DNA of 64,000 nt, taken from positions 871,944 to 935,943 of the forward strand of contig NZ_MINL01000001.1 in assembly GCF_001882345.1 (NCBI RefSeq), read 5' to 3'. Below, piece after piece: positions 34,091 to 44,447 of this stretch. Each line of letters opens with the position of its first letter. Position 1 is the first letter of the stretch. Source of the DNA: Halomonas sp. QHL1 (GTDB lineage Bacteria > Pseudomonadota > Gammaproteobacteria > Pseudomonadales > Halomonadaceae). The position numbers were made by a program, and so were the translations under genes. The notes beneath the pieces are model-generated. The model worked only from the letters and a program-made list of their open reading frames with translations. It ran no database searches and was not told the origin of the DNA.

Positions 34091-35770
34091 TTAGCCCTTC
34101 TGCTTGATTTTAGCCCAGCTATCTTTCAACCCCACGGTACGGTTAAACACCAAATGCTCTGGCGTAGAGTCGTGGCGGTCGGCGCAGAAGTAGCCAATGC
34201 GCTCGAACTGGAAGCGTGACTCGGGCGTTGCGAGGGCTAAGCTTGGCTCACCGATTGCCTGACAAACGACCAGTGACTCCGGATTAAGATGCTCAAGAAA
34301 GTCGACATCTTTGTCGCGATCAGGCTGCTCAACGGTGAACAAATTGTCGTAAAGACGCACTTCCATGGGCACGCCGTGTGCAGCGCTGACCCAGTGAATG
34401 ACGCCTTTGACCTTACGCCCTTCGGGGTTTTTACCCAGCGTATCGAAATCCACCGAGCAGTGCAGTTCGCTGATCTCACCGGCGGCGTCTTTGATTACTT
34501 CGTCACAGCGGATCACGTAGCTATTGCGCAGGCGTACTTCTTTACCGGGTGCCAAACGGAAGAACTTTTTAGGCGCATCTTCCATAAAGTCGTCTTGGTC
34601 GATATACAGCTCGCGGCTAAACGGCACCTGACGCACCGTCATATCTTCACGGGCGGGGTGACCTGGAACGTCGTACACCTCCTGGTGATCTTCCGGCACG
34701 TTGGTGAGCACGACTTTCAGCGGCTTTAACACACACATGGCGCGCGGGGCATTGTCTTCAAGATCCGAGCGAATGGCGTGTGTCAGCATAGCGATATCCA
34801 CCAGGCCACCGTCGGCACGAGTAACGCCAATCATTTCGCAGAACTTACGAATAGACGCTGGCGTGTAGCCACGGCGACGCATCCCCGAGATCGTCGGCAT
34901 GCGCGGGTCGTCCCAACCATCGACGATTTGCTCATCCACCAGCAGCTTGAGCTTGCGCTTGGAAGTCAGGGTGTAGTCGAGATTCAGCCGGGCAAACTCG
35001 ATCTGGCGCGGTGTTGCGGGTACCGGCAGATTATTTAAAAACCACTCGTACAGCGGGCGGTGATCTTCAAATTCCAGGGTGCAAATCGAGTGCGTAATGC
35101 CTTCGATGGCGTCTGACTGGCCATGAGTAAAGTCGTAAGAGGGGTAAATTTTCCACTTATCACCGGTTTGGTGATGGGTGGCGTGGCGAATTCGATAAAT
35201 TATCGGGTCGCGTAGATTGATATTGGGTGAGGCCATATCAATCTTGGCGCGCACGACCTTTTCACTTTCGCCAAACTCCCCTTCGCGCATACGCGCCAGA
35301 AGATCCAGGTTCTCTTCGGCGCTGCGTTCGCGGTAAGGACTGGCTTTGCCCGGCGCGGTCAGAGTGCCGCGATACTCACGAATTTCATCCGGAGAAAGAT
35401 CGTCAACGTAGGCTTTGCCTTCGCGCATTAAGTGCTGCGCCCAGGCATAGAGCTGGTCGAAGTAATCAGAGGCAAACCGCACCGGGCCTGTCCATTTAAA
35501 GCCTAGCCAACTGACGTCCTCTTTGATCGCATCGATGTAGGCCTGCTCTTCTTTGGCAGGGTTAGTGTCGTCGAAACGTAGATGACACTCGCCACCCAGT
35601 TGCTCCGCCAACCCGAAATTTAGACAGATCGACTTCGCATGGCCGATATGCAGAAAGCCATTGGGCTCCGGGGGGAAGCGTGTCACGATTTTAGTGACCT
35701 GGCCGCCCTCGATCTCGTCGCGTACTTGGTTGCGAATGAAGTTCGGCGCTGGGGTGGTCTCGTTGGTCAT
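34091..35770 (-). CDS. glnS: Glutaminyl-tRNA synthetase
   Basis: 559 residues, class I. HIGH motif in [22 protein letters not shown] counterpart [11 protein letters not shown], and the class-specific [20 protein letters not shown] segment between them. The anticodon-binding beta-barrels occupy the last third. It charges tRNA-Gln, present in gammaproteobacteria that bypass the amidotransferase route. Divergent from ppiB with a ~170-bp shared upstream region. Confidence 0.97.
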   Translation of the reverse strand: MTNETTPAPNFIRNQVRDEIEGGQVTKIVTRFPPEPNGFLHIGHAKSICLNFGLAEQLGGECHLRFDDTNPAKEEQAYIDAIKEDVSWLGFKWTGPVRFASDYFDQLYAWAQHLMREGKAYVDDLSPDEIREYRGTLTAPGKASPYRERSAEENLDLLARMREGEFGESEKVVRAKIDMASPNINLRDPIIYRIRHATHHQTGDKWKIYPSYDFTHGQSDAIEGITHSICTLEFEDHRPLYEWFLNNLPVPATPRQIEFARLNLDYTLTSKRKLKLLVDEQIVDGWDDPRMPTISGMRRRGYTPASIRKFCEMIGVTRADGGLVDIAMLTHAIRSDLEDNAPRAMCVLKPLKVVLTNVPEDHQEVYDVPGHPAREDMTVRQVPFSRELYIDQDDFMEDAPKKFFRLAPGKEVRLRNSYVIRCDEVIKDAAGEISELHCSVDFDTLGKNPEGRKVKGVIHWVSAAHGVPMEVRLYDNLFTVEQPDRDKDVDFLEHLNPESLVVCQAIGEPSLALATPESRFQFERIGYFCADRHDSTPEHLVFNRTVGLKDSWAKIKQKG

Positions 35771-35875
35771 GATGGTGTTGATAACCTCGTGGTGGATGGC
35801 GTGCTAAGCCTTGAAGACGTGCTTTAAAGACATAGGATACTCCTATGGCCCTTCGCGGTGCAGGGCAAAACCGCT

Positions 35876-35906
35876 ATTATAACGTGACGCCGATGCACAG
35901 CGCCAA
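35876..35906 (-). promoter_or_regulatory. glnS: Candidate glnS promoter
   Basis: Minus-strand TATAAT (35881-35876) with TTGGCG (35906-35901) 19 bp upstream, longer than ideal. A CATAGGA-TAC-TCCTATG hairpin (35831-35847) lies in the leader between this and the ATG; its role is unknown. Confidence 0.35.
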
Positions 35907-35938
35907 GGCGAACGTCTTTATTGAACAGGAATTTATCT

Positions 35939-36439
35939 ATGATCGTATTACAGACGAACCATGGTGACATCACCATCGCTCTTAACCACGAAAAAGCGCC
36001 GATTAGCGCGGCGAATTTTGAACAGTATGTTCGCGACGGATTTTATGACGGCACCCTGTTCCACCGTGTAATTGACGGCTTCATGGTGCAAGGCGGCGGT
36101 TTCGATAAAGATTTTGAGCAAAAACCGACCCGCGACCCTATCGACAACGAAGCCGACAACGGCTTAAAAAACACTATCGGTACGCTAGCCATGGCGCGCA
36201 CCCAGGACCCCCACTCTGCCACTGCGCAGTTTTTTATCAACGTGGGCGACAACAGCTTTCTAGATCACAGCGGCAAAAGCCTGCAAGGCTGGGGCTATGC
36301 GGTATTTGGCGAAGTTGTTGACGGCATGGATGTGGTCAACGAGATTAAAGACGTAGCCACTTCGCGCCGCGGTATGCACGCAGACGTACCCTCTGAAGAT
36401 GTCATTATCGAGCGCGCGTACGTTAAAGACGCGGAATAA
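35939..36439 (+). CDS. ppiB: Cyclophilin-type peptidyl-prolyl isomerase B
   Basis: 166 residues from ATG35939, with AGGA 9 nt upstream; a TTG at 35921 overlaps the ribosome site and was rejected. No signal peptide, so cytoplasmic. Cyclophilin signature [20 protein letters not shown], catalytic arginine in FHRVI, and the [17 protein letters not shown] segment with Q and F of the active site. It catalyses prolyl cis-trans isomerisation. Followed 13 bp later by lpxH, a common pairing in gammaproteobacteria. Confidence 0.95.
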   Translation: MIVLQTNHGDITIALNHEKAPISAANFEQYVRDGFYDGTLFHRVIDGFMVQGGGFDKDFEQKPTRDPIDNEADNGLKNTIGTLAMARTQDPHSATAQFFINVGDNSFLDHSGKSLQGWGYAVFGEVVDGMDVVNEIKDVATSRRGMHADVPSEDVIIERAYVKDAE

Positions 36440-36452
36440 CGCTGGGAGCCTT

Positions 36453-37226
36453 ATGCGCACACTGCTTGTTGCCGATCTTCATCTAAGTAGCGATACCCCC
36501 GAGATCAATCAGGGGTTTTACCGCTACCTAGAGCATACTGCCCCAGGGGCCGATGCTCTGTACATCTTGGGCGATCTTTTCGATGCCTGGATTGGTGACG
36601 ACCTGCTCGACGCCACCCAGCATCCACTTAGCGGCGTTGCCCAGGAGGTCATTCAGCGCTTAAACAAGCTGAGCAGCGATGGCACCGCTGTCTACTTAAT
36701 GCACGGTAACCGTGATTTTTTGCTCGGTGAACGCTTTGTGAACGCCTGCCAGGCACTGCTGCTATCTGATATCGAACAAGTAGAGATTCAAGGCCTTCCC
36801 GTGGTGCTCCTCCATGGCGATAGCCTGTGTACCCAGGATGAGGCCTATATGGCCTTTCGCGAGCAGTCACGCAATCCGGCGTGGCAGGCGCAAATGCTTG
36901 CTCTACCGCTGGAACAGCGCCTGGAACTGGCCAAAAGCCTGCGCATGCAGTCGGGCGAAGCCAATGCCAATAAGGCTGAGGCGATTATGGACGTGACGCC
37001 GCAAGAGGTTATCTCGCTAATGGAGCGCTTTGGTGTTGCCACGATGATTCATGGCCACACCCATCGTCCCAAAGTGCATTCGCTCACGGTAGAAGAGGTG
37101 CCTGCTACTCGCTATGTGCTAGGTGATTGGGATGCCCAGCACGGTTGGGATATTGTAATTGAGCACTCCGACCATACGGTTCCAGAGCTGCGTCAGTTCT
37201 CTTTGACAGCATTGCCTAACGCCTGA
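36453..37226 (+). CDS. lpxH: UDP-2,3-diacylglucosamine pyrophosphatase
   Basis: 257 residues from ATG36453 with GGAG upstream. Calcineurin-type phosphoesterase motifs are all present: DLHLSSD, GDLFDAWIGDD, GNRDFLLGERF, LHGDSLCTQD and HGHTHRPKVH. It removes UMP from UDP-2,3-diacylglucosamine to give lipid X in lipid A synthesis, at the inner face of the cytoplasmic membrane. Ends at a strong bidirectional terminator. Confidence 0.95.
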   Translation: MRTLLVADLHLSSDTPEINQGFYRYLEHTAPGADALYILGDLFDAWIGDDLLDATQHPLSGVAQEVIQRLNKLSSDGTAVYLMHGNRDFLLGERFVNACQALLLSDIEQVEIQGLPVVLLHGDSLCTQDEAYMAFREQSRNPAWQAQMLALPLEQRLELAKSLRMQSGEANANKAEAIMDVTPQEVISLMERFGVATMIHGHTHRPKVHSLTVEEVPATRYVLGDWDAQHGWDIVIEHSDHTVPELRQFSLTALPNA

Positions 37227-37246
37227 AATCGTTGTGTTTCAGGTAT

Positions 37247-37275
37247 AAAAAAGCCGATCTCGCGATCGGCTTTTT
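37247..37275. terminator. Bidirectional terminator between lpxH and ppiD
   Basis: A-tract, GCCGATC (37253-37259), tetraloop TCGC, GATCGGC (37264-37270), then TTTTT. The A and T tracts let it work for lpxH on plus and ppiD on minus. Confidence 0.9.
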
Positions 37276-37309
37276 GTGCTTGCTGGTTGCAACTCGAATT
37301 TAAGCGATT

Positions 37310-39130
37310 CTATCGCTCTATATCGGCATCGCTGCGCAGGTCATCAATCAACCCCTGCAGCACCGACTGGGCACGCAACTGCTCGGCCATTTGCGCAACG
37401 AATGTCTCCATCTGCTCATCGACCTCACCATCGCTTACGCTATCCAGCGCTACCACAGCAACTCCTTGCGGTAACTCAACCGTGCGATAGACGCTCTCGC
37501 CCTCTTCTGGGCGCGCCATGCGGAAGACTTCCTGAACAATCCACTGAGGCACAGTGTTATCAGTTTGGCGGCCTACGTTGTTGGCTTCGAGCCAATCAAC
37601 ATCAACCTGCTGATCTTCTCGCAGGTTTGTGACTAGCGCCTGGGCCTCTTCACGCAGCGCCTCTTGCTGCTGCTCTGCGGCTACGGACATTTCGACGTCC
37701 TCGCGCACTTCATCAAGCGGTAGCAGAGTCGCATCGCGCTGCTCAGCAACCCGCAATACCAAGCGACGATCCTGATCCAGCTCGATTACTTCGCTGTTGT
37801 AGCCCTCTTCAAATACGTCGTTGCTAAAAGCCGCTGACATTACGCCAGGCTCAGATAGCACCCCTTCAGCCTCATCATCACGAGCAAGCCAATCGCTCTG
37901 CTGTAGCGTTAGATCAACCTCATCGGCAACGCTTTGCAAATCATCGGCAGCGAAGCTCTCGTCGATCAGCTGTTGAACTCGCTGATTAAACTCATCATCA
38001 ACTTCGCGCAGCGCTACTTCCCGAGCCAGCTCGTCGCGTTGCTCTTCAAAGGTGGGCCCCTGAATGTCCGTCACCTGAATGATGTGGAAAGCGTTATCCA
38101 ACTCAACTGGCTGGGAAACATCACCCTCTTCGAGACCAAAGGCCGCTTCATCGAAGGCGTCGCCAAAGAAACCACGGCTAATCACCCCAAGATCACCACC
38201 CTCTTCTGCACTGGCTGTATCGTCAGAGTAGCGAACGGCGGTGTCTTCAAACGACTCACCGCTGTCCAGCGCTTCTCGAGCGGTCTCGGCCAATTCCTGC
38301 GCTTCATCTCGGCTGCGCTCATTGCCAAAGGTAACCATAATGTGGGATACGCGGCGATCAGCATCACGATTTTGCTCGCTCCAGGCATTACGCAACGCCT
38401 CTTCGTCTACGTCACGTTCCTCCGCCATGGCTTGACGGTCAATCAGCACATACTCAAGGCGTACCTGTTCCGGGCGCTCATAGCGCTCCTGATGAGCGTC
38501 ATAATAAGCTTGAAGATCGTCCTCGCTGATGTCGATATCAGCGTCCACCTCGTCGCCATCCAGCACCACGTAGCGGAAGTTCCGCTGCTGGCGCTGCAGT
38601 TCTGCCAAGCGCTCTTGCTCGTTCGGCAGGCTAAAGTCGCTAAAGGCTAAGCCTTGTTGTAAATGCTGACGCTGGATATCGACGCGTAATTCTTCACGAA
38701 AGGAGACCGGCGTATAGCCAGCACCGGAGAGACGATTTCGGAACACCTCTGCGGAGAAACGGCCATCCTGATCATGAAATTCCGGCAGGCTGACAATTAA
38801 CTGATCCAGCTGCTGTTCAGAAACGGCAAAGCCACCCTCTTCTGCATACTGGGACAGCAGTTGCTGCGTAATAAGCTGATCAACCATATCGTTGCGCAAG
38901 GCACGCTCTTGCTCTGGCGGCACTTGGCCTGAGCGCAGCGCGCGCTGAACTTCTAGCTCAACCTGCTGACGCATAATCGGCTGCCCGTTGACGCTCGCCA
39001 CTTCGTCTGGATCATTGCCAAAAAGCCCGAACAGTGACTCGATCCCGAAAAGTGCCATGGCCGCAACCATAACACCGATAATAATTTTGGCACCCCAGCT
39101 CCTGGAGCCATCTCGAATACTTTGCAGCAT
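37310..39130 (-). CDS. ppiD: SurA-N/parvulin-type periplasmic chaperone-isomerase PpiD
   Basis: 606 residues. Short cytoplasmic N-terminus, one transmembrane anchor (residues ~16-38), then a SurA-like chaperone domain, a central parvulin domain (about 265-360, with SHIMVTFGNERSRDEAQELA and FHIIQVTDI), and a long acidic helical C-terminal region. It assists folding of proteins leaving the Sec translocon. Position directly after hupB in the order tig-clpP-clpX-lon-hupB-ppiD is conserved with E. coli. The many Asp/Glu residues fit a halophile periplasm. Confidence 0.94.
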   Translation of the reverse strand: MLQSIRDGSRSWGAKIIIGVMVAAMALFGIESLFGLFGNDPDEVASVNGQPIMRQQVELEVQRALRSGQVPPEQERALRNDMVDQLITQQLLSQYAEEGGFAVSEQQLDQLIVSLPEFHDQDGRFSAEVFRNRLSGAGYTPVSFREELRVDIQRQHLQQGLAFSDFSLPNEQERLAELQRQQRNFRYVVLDGDEVDADIDISEDDLQAYYDAHQERYERPEQVRLEYVLIDRQAMAEERDVDEEALRNAWSEQNRDADRRVSHIMVTFGNERSRDEAQELAETAREALDSGESFEDTAVRYSDDTASAEEGGDLGVISRGFFGDAFDEAAFGLEEGDVSQPVELDNAFHIIQVTDIQGPTFEEQRDELAREVALREVDDEFNQRVQQLIDESFAADDLQSVADEVDLTLQQSDWLARDDEAEGVLSEPGVMSAAFSNDVFEEGYNSEVIELDQDRRLVLRVAEQRDATLLPLDEVREDVEMSVAAEQQQEALREEAQALVTNLREDQQVDVDWLEANNVGRQTDNTVPQWIVQEVFRMARPEEGESVYRTVELPQGVAVVALDSVSDGEVDEQMETFVAQMAEQLRAQSVLQGLIDDLRSDADIER

Positions 39131-39202
39131 GCTAGCCTCAGATAGTCACAGCCAAACAGATCGGCCCGCTAAACCTAAATAAATAGTGAACCAGAAAATA
39201 AC

Positions 39203-39232
39203 ATGGGCGCATCGCCAATGCGATGCGCCCAT
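39203..39232 (-). terminator. Terminator after hupB
   Basis: ATGGGCGCATCGC (39203-39215) pairs perfectly with 39220-39232 around CAAT. On the minus strand it is followed by GTTATTTT, a moderate T-rich tail. Confidence 0.65.
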
Positions 39233-39256
39233 TAGGTTACAGCAAACGCTGTCAAA

Positions 39257-39529
39257 TTAGTTGACGGCGTCTTTCAGCGCTTTACCTGCTTTGAAGCTGG
39301 GTACTTTGGCGGCACTGATCTGAATTGGCTGACCCGTTTGTGGGTTACGGCCAGTACGAGCAGCACGCTCTTTGATCGCGAAGGTACCAAAACCTACCAG
39401 AGATACGCTTTCGCCTTTCTTAAGGCTATCGGTGACAGACTCCACCATGGCATCCAATGCGCGGGTTGCCGCTGCTTTCGGAATATCTGCAGACGCGGCA
39501 ATGGCTTCAATCAGCTCGGACTTATTCAC
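39257..39529 (-). CDS. hupB: DNA-binding protein HU-beta
   Basis: 90 residues, the standard HU length. [20 protein letters not shown] at the start and the DNA-binding arm [20 protein letters not shown] are diagnostic. HU bends DNA and compacts the nucleoid. A strong promoter lies directly upstream, so it is transcribed independently of lon. Confidence 0.97.
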   Translation of the reverse strand: MNKSELIEAIAASADIPKAAATRALDAMVESVTDSLKKGESVSLVGFGTFAIKERAARTGRNPQTGQPIQISAAKVPSFKAGKALKDAVN

Positions 39530-39610
39530 TCTTCACCCCTTGACTGTTTCAAAAAATGGCTCTGAACGGCATGGTCACCGATGGATACGACGATCAAAGC
39601 ATAGTTGCGT

Positions 39611-39640
39611 TTTATAGCAATGCCTTGAAACATCTGTCAA
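39611..39640 (-). promoter_or_regulatory. hupB: Strong sigma70 promoter for hupB
   Basis: Minus-strand consensus TTGACA (39640-39635), 18-bp spacer, TATAAA (39616-39611), about 82 bp before the hupB start. Confidence 0.75.
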
Positions 39641-39722
39641 GCAACCATGCCGCGAGATACCCGCCAAACGAACAGCGGGCATATATTAAGTAAAATTAAA
39701 GACCAGCGAGGACTTTAACAGC

Positions 39723-42134
39723 TTAATGGGTACTAGCAACGACGTTATTACTAAACGATGCTTCGGTGCTTTTCAATGGCGCACCGTCTTCTACCTTATC
39801 AGCTAGCGCTACGGCTAAGACATCATCTATCCAGCGTACCGGACGAATATCCAATGCACCTTTGATATTGTCAGGTACTTCCTTGAGATCACGGCGGTTT
39901 TCTTCAGGAATTAGCACAGTCTTTATACCACCGCGGCGGGCTGCCAGCAATTTCTCCTTCAGTCCCCCTATCGGCAATACTTCACCGCGCAGATTAACTT
40001 CACCGGTCATGGCCACGTCGCAGCGTACCGCCCGCTGGGTGTAAGCGGAAACAATAGCCGTCACCATGGCAATACCTGCGCTGGGCCCATCCTTCGGTGT
40101 TGCCCCTTCAGGAACGTGTATATGCAGGTCCTCTTTTTCGAACCGTTCGGGATCAATGCCATACGTTTCTGCCCTGGCGCGCACTACCGTGTGGGCGGCA
40201 CTCACCGACTCTTTCATAACATCGCCAAGTGACCCAGTCTTGTTAATTCGCCCTTTACCCGGCGTCACTACTGACTCGATGTTGAGCAGTTCGCCTCCCA
40301 CCGATGTCCAGGCAAGACCCGTCACTCGGCCAATCTGGTCGTCTTGCTCCGCTAAGCCGTAACTGTATCGGCGTACGCCTGCGTAGTGCTCAATTTGCTC
40401 TGCCGTTAAGCTCTGACCCGCTTGGGCGGCTTGCGGCTCACGCTCTTTTTCAAGCCGTTCTCGCAGCACTTTTCGCGACACTTTGGCAATCTGCCGTTCT
40501 AACTCACGCACACCCGCTTCTCGAGTGTAGTAACGAATAAGCTCTAAAAGTGCGCTATCTTCCAGCGTTAACTCATCACCTTTTAAGCCGTTTGCGGCTA
40601 ATTGCTTAGGCAATAAGTAGCGCTTCGCGATCGCCAGCTTCTCATCTTCGGTGTAACCCGGCAGACGAATAATCTCCATACGATCAAGCAGTGCGCTGGG
40701 AATGTTCATCGAGTTAGCAGTACAGATGAACAGCGTCTCCGAGAGATCGTAATCAAGCTCCAGATAGTGATCACTAAAGCTGTTGTTCTGCTCGGGATCG
40801 AGCACTTCGAGCAACGCAGAGGCCGGGTCACCGCGGTGATCCATGCCCAGCTTGTCGACCTCATCCAACAGGAACAACGGATTTTTAACCCCGGCGCGGC
40901 TCATCCGCTGCATCAATTTACCGGGCAATGAGCCAATGTAGGTACGCCGATGGCCGCGAATTTCTGACTCATCGCGGACACCACCTAACGCCAAACGCAC
41001 ATATTTGCGGTTAGTGGCTCGAGCGATGGACTGGCCAAGTGAGGTCTTACCTACGCCCGGCGGCCCGACGAGGCACAGCACAGGGCCTTTCATCTTGCGC
41101 ACACGTTTCTGGACGGCAAGGTATTCCAGGATGCGCGCTTTGACCTCTTCCAGGCCGTAGTGATCTTCATCCAGCACCTGCTGCGCTTTGACGAGATCGT
41201 GCTTAACCCGGGTGCGCTTTTTCCATGGAACGGCGACTAACCAATCCAGATAGGAGCGCACTACGGTCGCTTCGGCGGAGTTTGAGGCCATCATTTTGAG
41301 CTTATTGAGCTCTTGAGTGGCTTTCTCAGATGCCTCCTTAGGCATTCCAGACTCTTTAATCGCCAACTCGTACTTGTCAGCCTCATTGGGCACATTATCC
41401 AGCTCACCCATCTCTTTCTGGATAGCCTTCATCTGCTCATTGAGGTAGTACTCGCGCTGAGTCTTTTCCATCTGCTCTTTGACCCGCGAGCGGATGCGCT
41501 TCTCTACTTGCAGCAGGTCGATTTCAGACTCAATCAGCGCCATCAGGTGCTCAATACGATCGCGTACGCGATCCATCTCAAGCAGCTCTTGCTTGTCGCC
41601 AATTTTGAGCGACAGATGGGCACAAATGGTGTCCACCAAGCGGCTTGGGTCTTCAATCCCCGATAGCGAATTAAGCACTTCGTTGGGGACTTTTTTAGAG
41701 AGTTTGACGTACTGCTCAAACTGATTGAGCAACACGCGAACCAGTGCTTCTTGCTCACGACTGGTAAGCGGCTCACTCTCTCTGGCCGTTAAATGCGCCT
41801 GGGTGTAACCTGCGGCATTCTCTTCGACTTTTAGTACATCCGCTCGGAAATTACCCTCAATGAGTACTTTGACCGTGCCATCGGGCAACTTAAGCAGTTG
41901 CATGATATCAGCCACGGTGCCCATAGCGTAAAGGTCCGCGTTGTCAGGCTCATCTTGAGACGCTTCACGCTGAGCCACCAGTAGCACACGCTTATCAGCC
42001 TCCATCGCCGCTTCGAGCGCCTGGATAGACTTTTCACGACCTACAAAAAGGGGGATGACCATTTGCGGATAAACAACCACATCGCGCAATGGCAAAAGGG
42101 GTAGACATTGTGTCTGTTCGGCGTTCTGCTGCAT
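39723..42134 (-). CDS. lon: ATP-dependent Lon protease
   Basis: 803 residues from ATG42134, which aligns with the E. coli start (LPLRDVVVYPQMVIPLFVGR at the same offset) and has GAGGA upstream; an extension to 42197 runs through a repeat and was rejected. Walker A GPPGVGKTS, AAA+ segments DEVDKLGMDHRGDPASALLE, and the Ser-Lys protease centre in HVPEGATPKDGPSAG (catalytic Ser) plus a lysine in GGLKEKLLAARR. It degrades misfolded and regulatory proteins. Own promoter and a terminator separate it from clpX. Confidence 0.96.
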   Translation of the reverse strand: MQQNAEQTQCLPLLPLRDVVVYPQMVIPLFVGREKSIQALEAAMEADKRVLLVAQREASQDEPDNADLYAMGTVADIMQLLKLPDGTVKVLIEGNFRADVLKVEENAAGYTQAHLTARESEPLTSREQEALVRVLLNQFEQYVKLSKKVPNEVLNSLSGIEDPSRLVDTICAHLSLKIGDKQELLEMDRVRDRIEHLMALIESEIDLLQVEKRIRSRVKEQMEKTQREYYLNEQMKAIQKEMGELDNVPNEADKYELAIKESGMPKEASEKATQELNKLKMMASNSAEATVVRSYLDWLVAVPWKKRTRVKHDLVKAQQVLDEDHYGLEEVKARILEYLAVQKRVRKMKGPVLCLVGPPGVGKTSLGQSIARATNRKYVRLALGGVRDESEIRGHRRTYIGSLPGKLMQRMSRAGVKNPLFLLDEVDKLGMDHRGDPASALLEVLDPEQNNSFSDHYLELDYDLSETLFICTANSMNIPSALLDRMEIIRLPGYTEDEKLAIAKRYLLPKQLAANGLKGDELTLEDSALLELIRYYTREAGVRELERQIAKVSRKVLRERLEKEREPQAAQAGQSLTAEQIEHYAGVRRYSYGLAEQDDQIGRVTGLAWTSVGGELLNIESVVTPGKGRINKTGSLGDVMKESVSAAHTVVRARAETYGIDPERFEKEDLHIHVPEGATPKDGPSAGIAMVTAIVSAYTQRAVRCDVAMTGEVNLRGEVLPIGGLKEKLLAARRGGIKTVLIPEENRRDLKEVPDNIKGALDIRPVRWIDDVLAVALADKVEDGAPLKSTEASFSNNVVASTH

Positions 42135-42160
42135 CGCAGACGTTCCTCGACAAATCGGAT

Positions 42161-42191
42161 GAGTACTTGAAAGAGTACTTGGAAAAGTACT
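42161..42191. repeat. 12-bp-period AGTACT triplet in the lon leader
   Basis: GAGTACTTGAAA, GAGTACTTGGAA and AAGTACTGC follow each other at 12-bp period, each centred on the self-complementary AGTACT. The array lies between the lon promoter and ribosome site. It could be a stepwise operator or slippage product; nothing here decides. Confidence 0.75.
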
Positions 42192-42265
42192 GCACATTTT
42201 CTAAATGCTGGCGGTTAAGACGTTAGCATTGAATAAGCTAGGCAGTAACACTTCACGAATTAGGC

Positions 42266-42293
42266 TTTATAGCTAGATAACTTGGCTTCACAA
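42266..42293 (-). promoter_or_regulatory. lon: Candidate promoter for lon
   Basis: Minus-strand TTGTGA (42293-42288), 16-bp spacer, TATAAA (42271-42266). I did not find a convincing sigma32 consensus nearby, although lon is heat-shock controlled in E. coli. Confidence 0.5.
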
Positions 42294-42334
42294 CACGCTT
42301 TATAAGAGCGTTCTACAGAAACTCTTTATAATAA

Positions 42335-42360
42335 CAAGGGGTCGCCTAGGCGACCCCTTG
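42335..42360 (-). terminator. Terminator after clpX
   Basis: A perfect 26-bp palindrome (CAAGGGGTCGCC, TA-centre, mirrored arm). On the minus strand the tail is TTATTATAAA, T-rich but interrupted, so termination may be partial. Confidence 0.65.
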
Positions 42361-42406
42361 GTTTAGTGCAAGCGGTTGAAGCTGGGCCGCGACATTCGAC
42401 TAACCA

Positions 42407-43687
42407 CTAACCATCAGTGCCGTCGACACGTGCTTCTTCCTGCTGAGAATAGATCAACAGAGGCTCACTCTCTCCAGCAATCACCGAGCCATCAATGACG
42501 ACTTTGCTGACGCCTTCAAGCGACGGAATTTCATACATAGTGTCCAGCAGCACTGACTCTAAAATAGAGCGCAGCCCACGAGCACCTGTCTTACGTTCCA
42601 TGGCTTTTTCAGCCACCGCACGTAACGCTTCATCTCTGAATTCAAGCGTTACATCTTCCATTTCAAACAGTTTAGCGTACTGCTTGACCAGCGAATTCTT
42701 GGGCTCTGTCAGAATCTGCACCAGCGCATCTTCGGTGAGTTCCATCAGCGTTGCGATGATCGGCAAACGGCCCACAAACTCTGGAATCAAGCCAAATTTA
42801 ACCAGATCATCCGGCTCGACGTCGGCAAGCAGCTCACCCACCCCACGGGAGGATTCCTTGCTTTTCACCGCCGCATTGAAGCCGATGCCGCCCTTTTCAG
42901 CGCGATCACGAATAACCTTATCCAGCCCTGCAAAGGCACCGCCGACGATAAACAGAATATTGCCCGTATTAACCTGGACAAACTCCTGCTGGGGGTGTTT
43001 GCGTCCGCCTTGAGGCGGCACAGAGGCAGTCGTACCTTCAATAAGTTTCAGCAATGCTTGCTGAACGCCTTCACCCGAGACATCGCGAGTGATCGAAGGA
43101 TTATCCGATTTACGCGAAATCTTGTCGATTTCATCGATATAAACAATGCCGCGCTCGGCTTTCTCGACGTCGTAATCGCACTTCTGCAACAGCTTTTGGA
43201 TGATGTTTTCGACATCTTCACCGACATAGCCAGCTTCCGTCAGCGTGGTTGCATCCGCAATGGTAAAAGGTACATTCAGTAACCGTGCCATGGTTTCCGC
43301 TAGCAGCGTTTTACCGCTACCGGTGGGACCAATCAGCAGAATGTTCGATTTACCTAGTTCTACATCGCCGTCTCGTACATCTGTTTTCAGACGCTTGTAG
43401 TGGTTATACACCGCTACGGAAAGCACCATTTTGGCGCGATCCTGTCCAATGACGTAGTCATCAAGCGTATGACGTATTTCGCGAGGCGTAGGTAAACGTT
43501 CCTCATCGCTCTCGGCATCGGCTTCGAGAACTTCTTCGCGAATGATGTCATTACACAAGTCGACACACTCATCGCAGATATAGACGGATGGGCCCGCAAT
43601 CAGCTTACGTACTTCGTTTTGGTTTTTGCCGCAAAACGAGCAGTAGAGCAGTTTGCCACCTTCGTCTTTGCCTTTGCCGTCGGCCAT
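42407..43687 (-). CDS. clpX: ClpX, ATPase and specificity subunit of ClpXP
   Basis: 426 residues from ATG43687, which has GAGG 7 nt upstream; ATG43693 is too close to that site. N-terminal zinc domain with CSFCGKNQ and ICDECVDLC, Walker [16 protein letters not shown], Walker [10 protein letters not shown], the RKH-loop region and the sensor segment [12 protein letters not shown]. It unfolds substrates and feeds them to ClpP, encoded 74 bp upstream. A GAAA-loop hairpin lies between the two genes. Confidence 0.97.
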   Translation of the reverse strand: MADGKGKDEGGKLLYCSFCGKNQNEVRKLIAGPSVYICDECVDLCNDIIREEVLEADAESDEERLPTPREIRHTLDDYVIGQDRAKMVLSVAVYNHYKRLKTDVRDGDVELGKSNILLIGPTGSGKTLLAETMARLLNVPFTIADATTLTEAGYVGEDVENIIQKLLQKCDYDVEKAERGIVYIDEIDKISRKSDNPSITRDVSGEGVQQALLKLIEGTTASVPPQGGRKHPQQEFVQVNTGNILFIVGGAFAGLDKVIRDRAEKGGIGFNAAVKSKESSRGVGELLADVEPDDLVKFGLIPEFVGRLPIIATLMELTEDALVQILTEPKNSLVKQYAKLFEMEDVTLEFRDEALRAVAEKAMERKTGARGLRSILESVLLDTMYEIPSLEGVSKVVIDGSVIAGESEPLLIYSQQEEARVDGTDG

Positions 43688-43706
43688 TCGCATACCTCTA
43701 TCACTG

Positions 43707-43724
43707 CGGCGGCTTTCGCCGCCG
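43707..43724 (-). promoter_or_regulatory. GNRA-loop hairpin between clpP and clpX
   Basis: In the mRNA, CGGCGGC and GCCGCCG pair around a GAAA tetraloop, about 20 nt before the clpX start. No T-run follows. Likely an intercistronic stability or translation element rather than a terminator. Confidence 0.5.
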
Positions 43725-43761
43725 GAAAAGCTCGTTAGAAAAGCAGAATCCTATCACGCTA

Positions 43762-44379
43762 TCAGGATGTAGGCCGCTTATCCAGCACTGCATCAATCAA
43801 ACCATACTCTTTGGCTGTATTGGCGCTCATGAAATTATCCCGATCAGTATCGCGCGATACAGCTTCAATATCCTGGCCTGTATGATGGGCAAGAATTTGA
43901 TTCAGCTTCTCGCGAATACCCAGAATTTCACGGGTATGAATTTCAATGTCAGACGCTTGGCCTTGGTAACCACCCAGCGGCTGGTGAATCATGACGCGTG
44001 AGTTGGGCAGGCAGTAACGCTTACCAGCAGCACCAGCTGTCAATAACAGCGCACCCATGCTGGCGGCCTGACCAATACACACGGTAGAGACATCTGGCTT
44101 CACAAACTGCATAGTGTCATAAATCGACATACCCGCGGTGACCGAACCACCTGGTGAGTTAATATACAGGTGAATATCTTTGTCGGGGTTTTCCGACTCC
44201 AGGAACAGCAGTTGGGCAACAACCAGATTAGCCATGTAGTCTTCTACAGGGCCTACCAAGAAGATCACACGCTCTTTTAACAGGCGTGAGTAAATGTCGT
44301 AGGCTCTTTCCCCTTTGGCGCTCTGCTCAACCACCATGGGCACTAAACCGCCAGCGTTTTGAATATCAAACTCACTCAT
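43762..44379 (-). CDS. clpP: ClpP protease subunit
   Basis: 205 residues. Catalytic serine S107 in [11 protein letters not shown] and histidine H131 in [29 protein letters not shown] is the conserved handle region. It forms the tetradecameric proteolytic chamber used by ClpX. Follows tig and precedes clpX, as in E. coli. Confidence 0.97.
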   Translation of the reverse strand: MSEFDIQNAGGLVPMVVEQSAKGERAYDIYSRLLKERVIFLVGPVEDYMANLVVAQLLFLESENPDKDIHLYINSPGGSVTAGMSIYDTMQFVKPDVSTVCIGQAASMGALLLTAGAAGKRYCLPNSRVMIHQPLGGYQGQASDIEIHTREILGIREKLNQILAHHTGQDIEAVSRDTDRDNFMSANTAKEYGLIDAVLDKRPTS

Positions 44380-44410
44380 TCAGGTGATTCCTTGCGTCCG
44401 GGAAGGGAAA

Positions 44411-44434
44411 GGCGCACCGACATACAGGTGCGCC
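44411..44434 (-). terminator. Possible partial terminator after tig
   Basis: GGCGCACC (44411-44418) pairs with GGTGCGCC (44427-44434) across an 8-nt loop. The minus-strand tail TTTCCCTTCC is a poor T-run, so readthrough into clpP is expected. Confidence 0.4.
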
Positions 44435-44447
44435 ACGTTCCAGGGTG

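Noticed and set aside
37276..37632. Plus-strand frames overlapping the 3' end of ppiD
   Set aside because: They are antisense shadows of a full-length, well-recognised gene and have no ribosome sites.
42161..42191. CRISPR-like repeat
   Set aside because: Units are 12 bp with no spacers and only three copies.
42135..42197. Longer Lon start at 42197
   Set aside because: The extra residues come from the AGTACT repeat, and ATG42134 aligns with the E. coli start and has GAGGA upstream.
42335..42360. Insertion-sequence end or recombination site
   Set aside because: A perfect palindrome directly after clpX with a T-rich tail is better explained as a terminator; no transposase or direct repeat is nearby.
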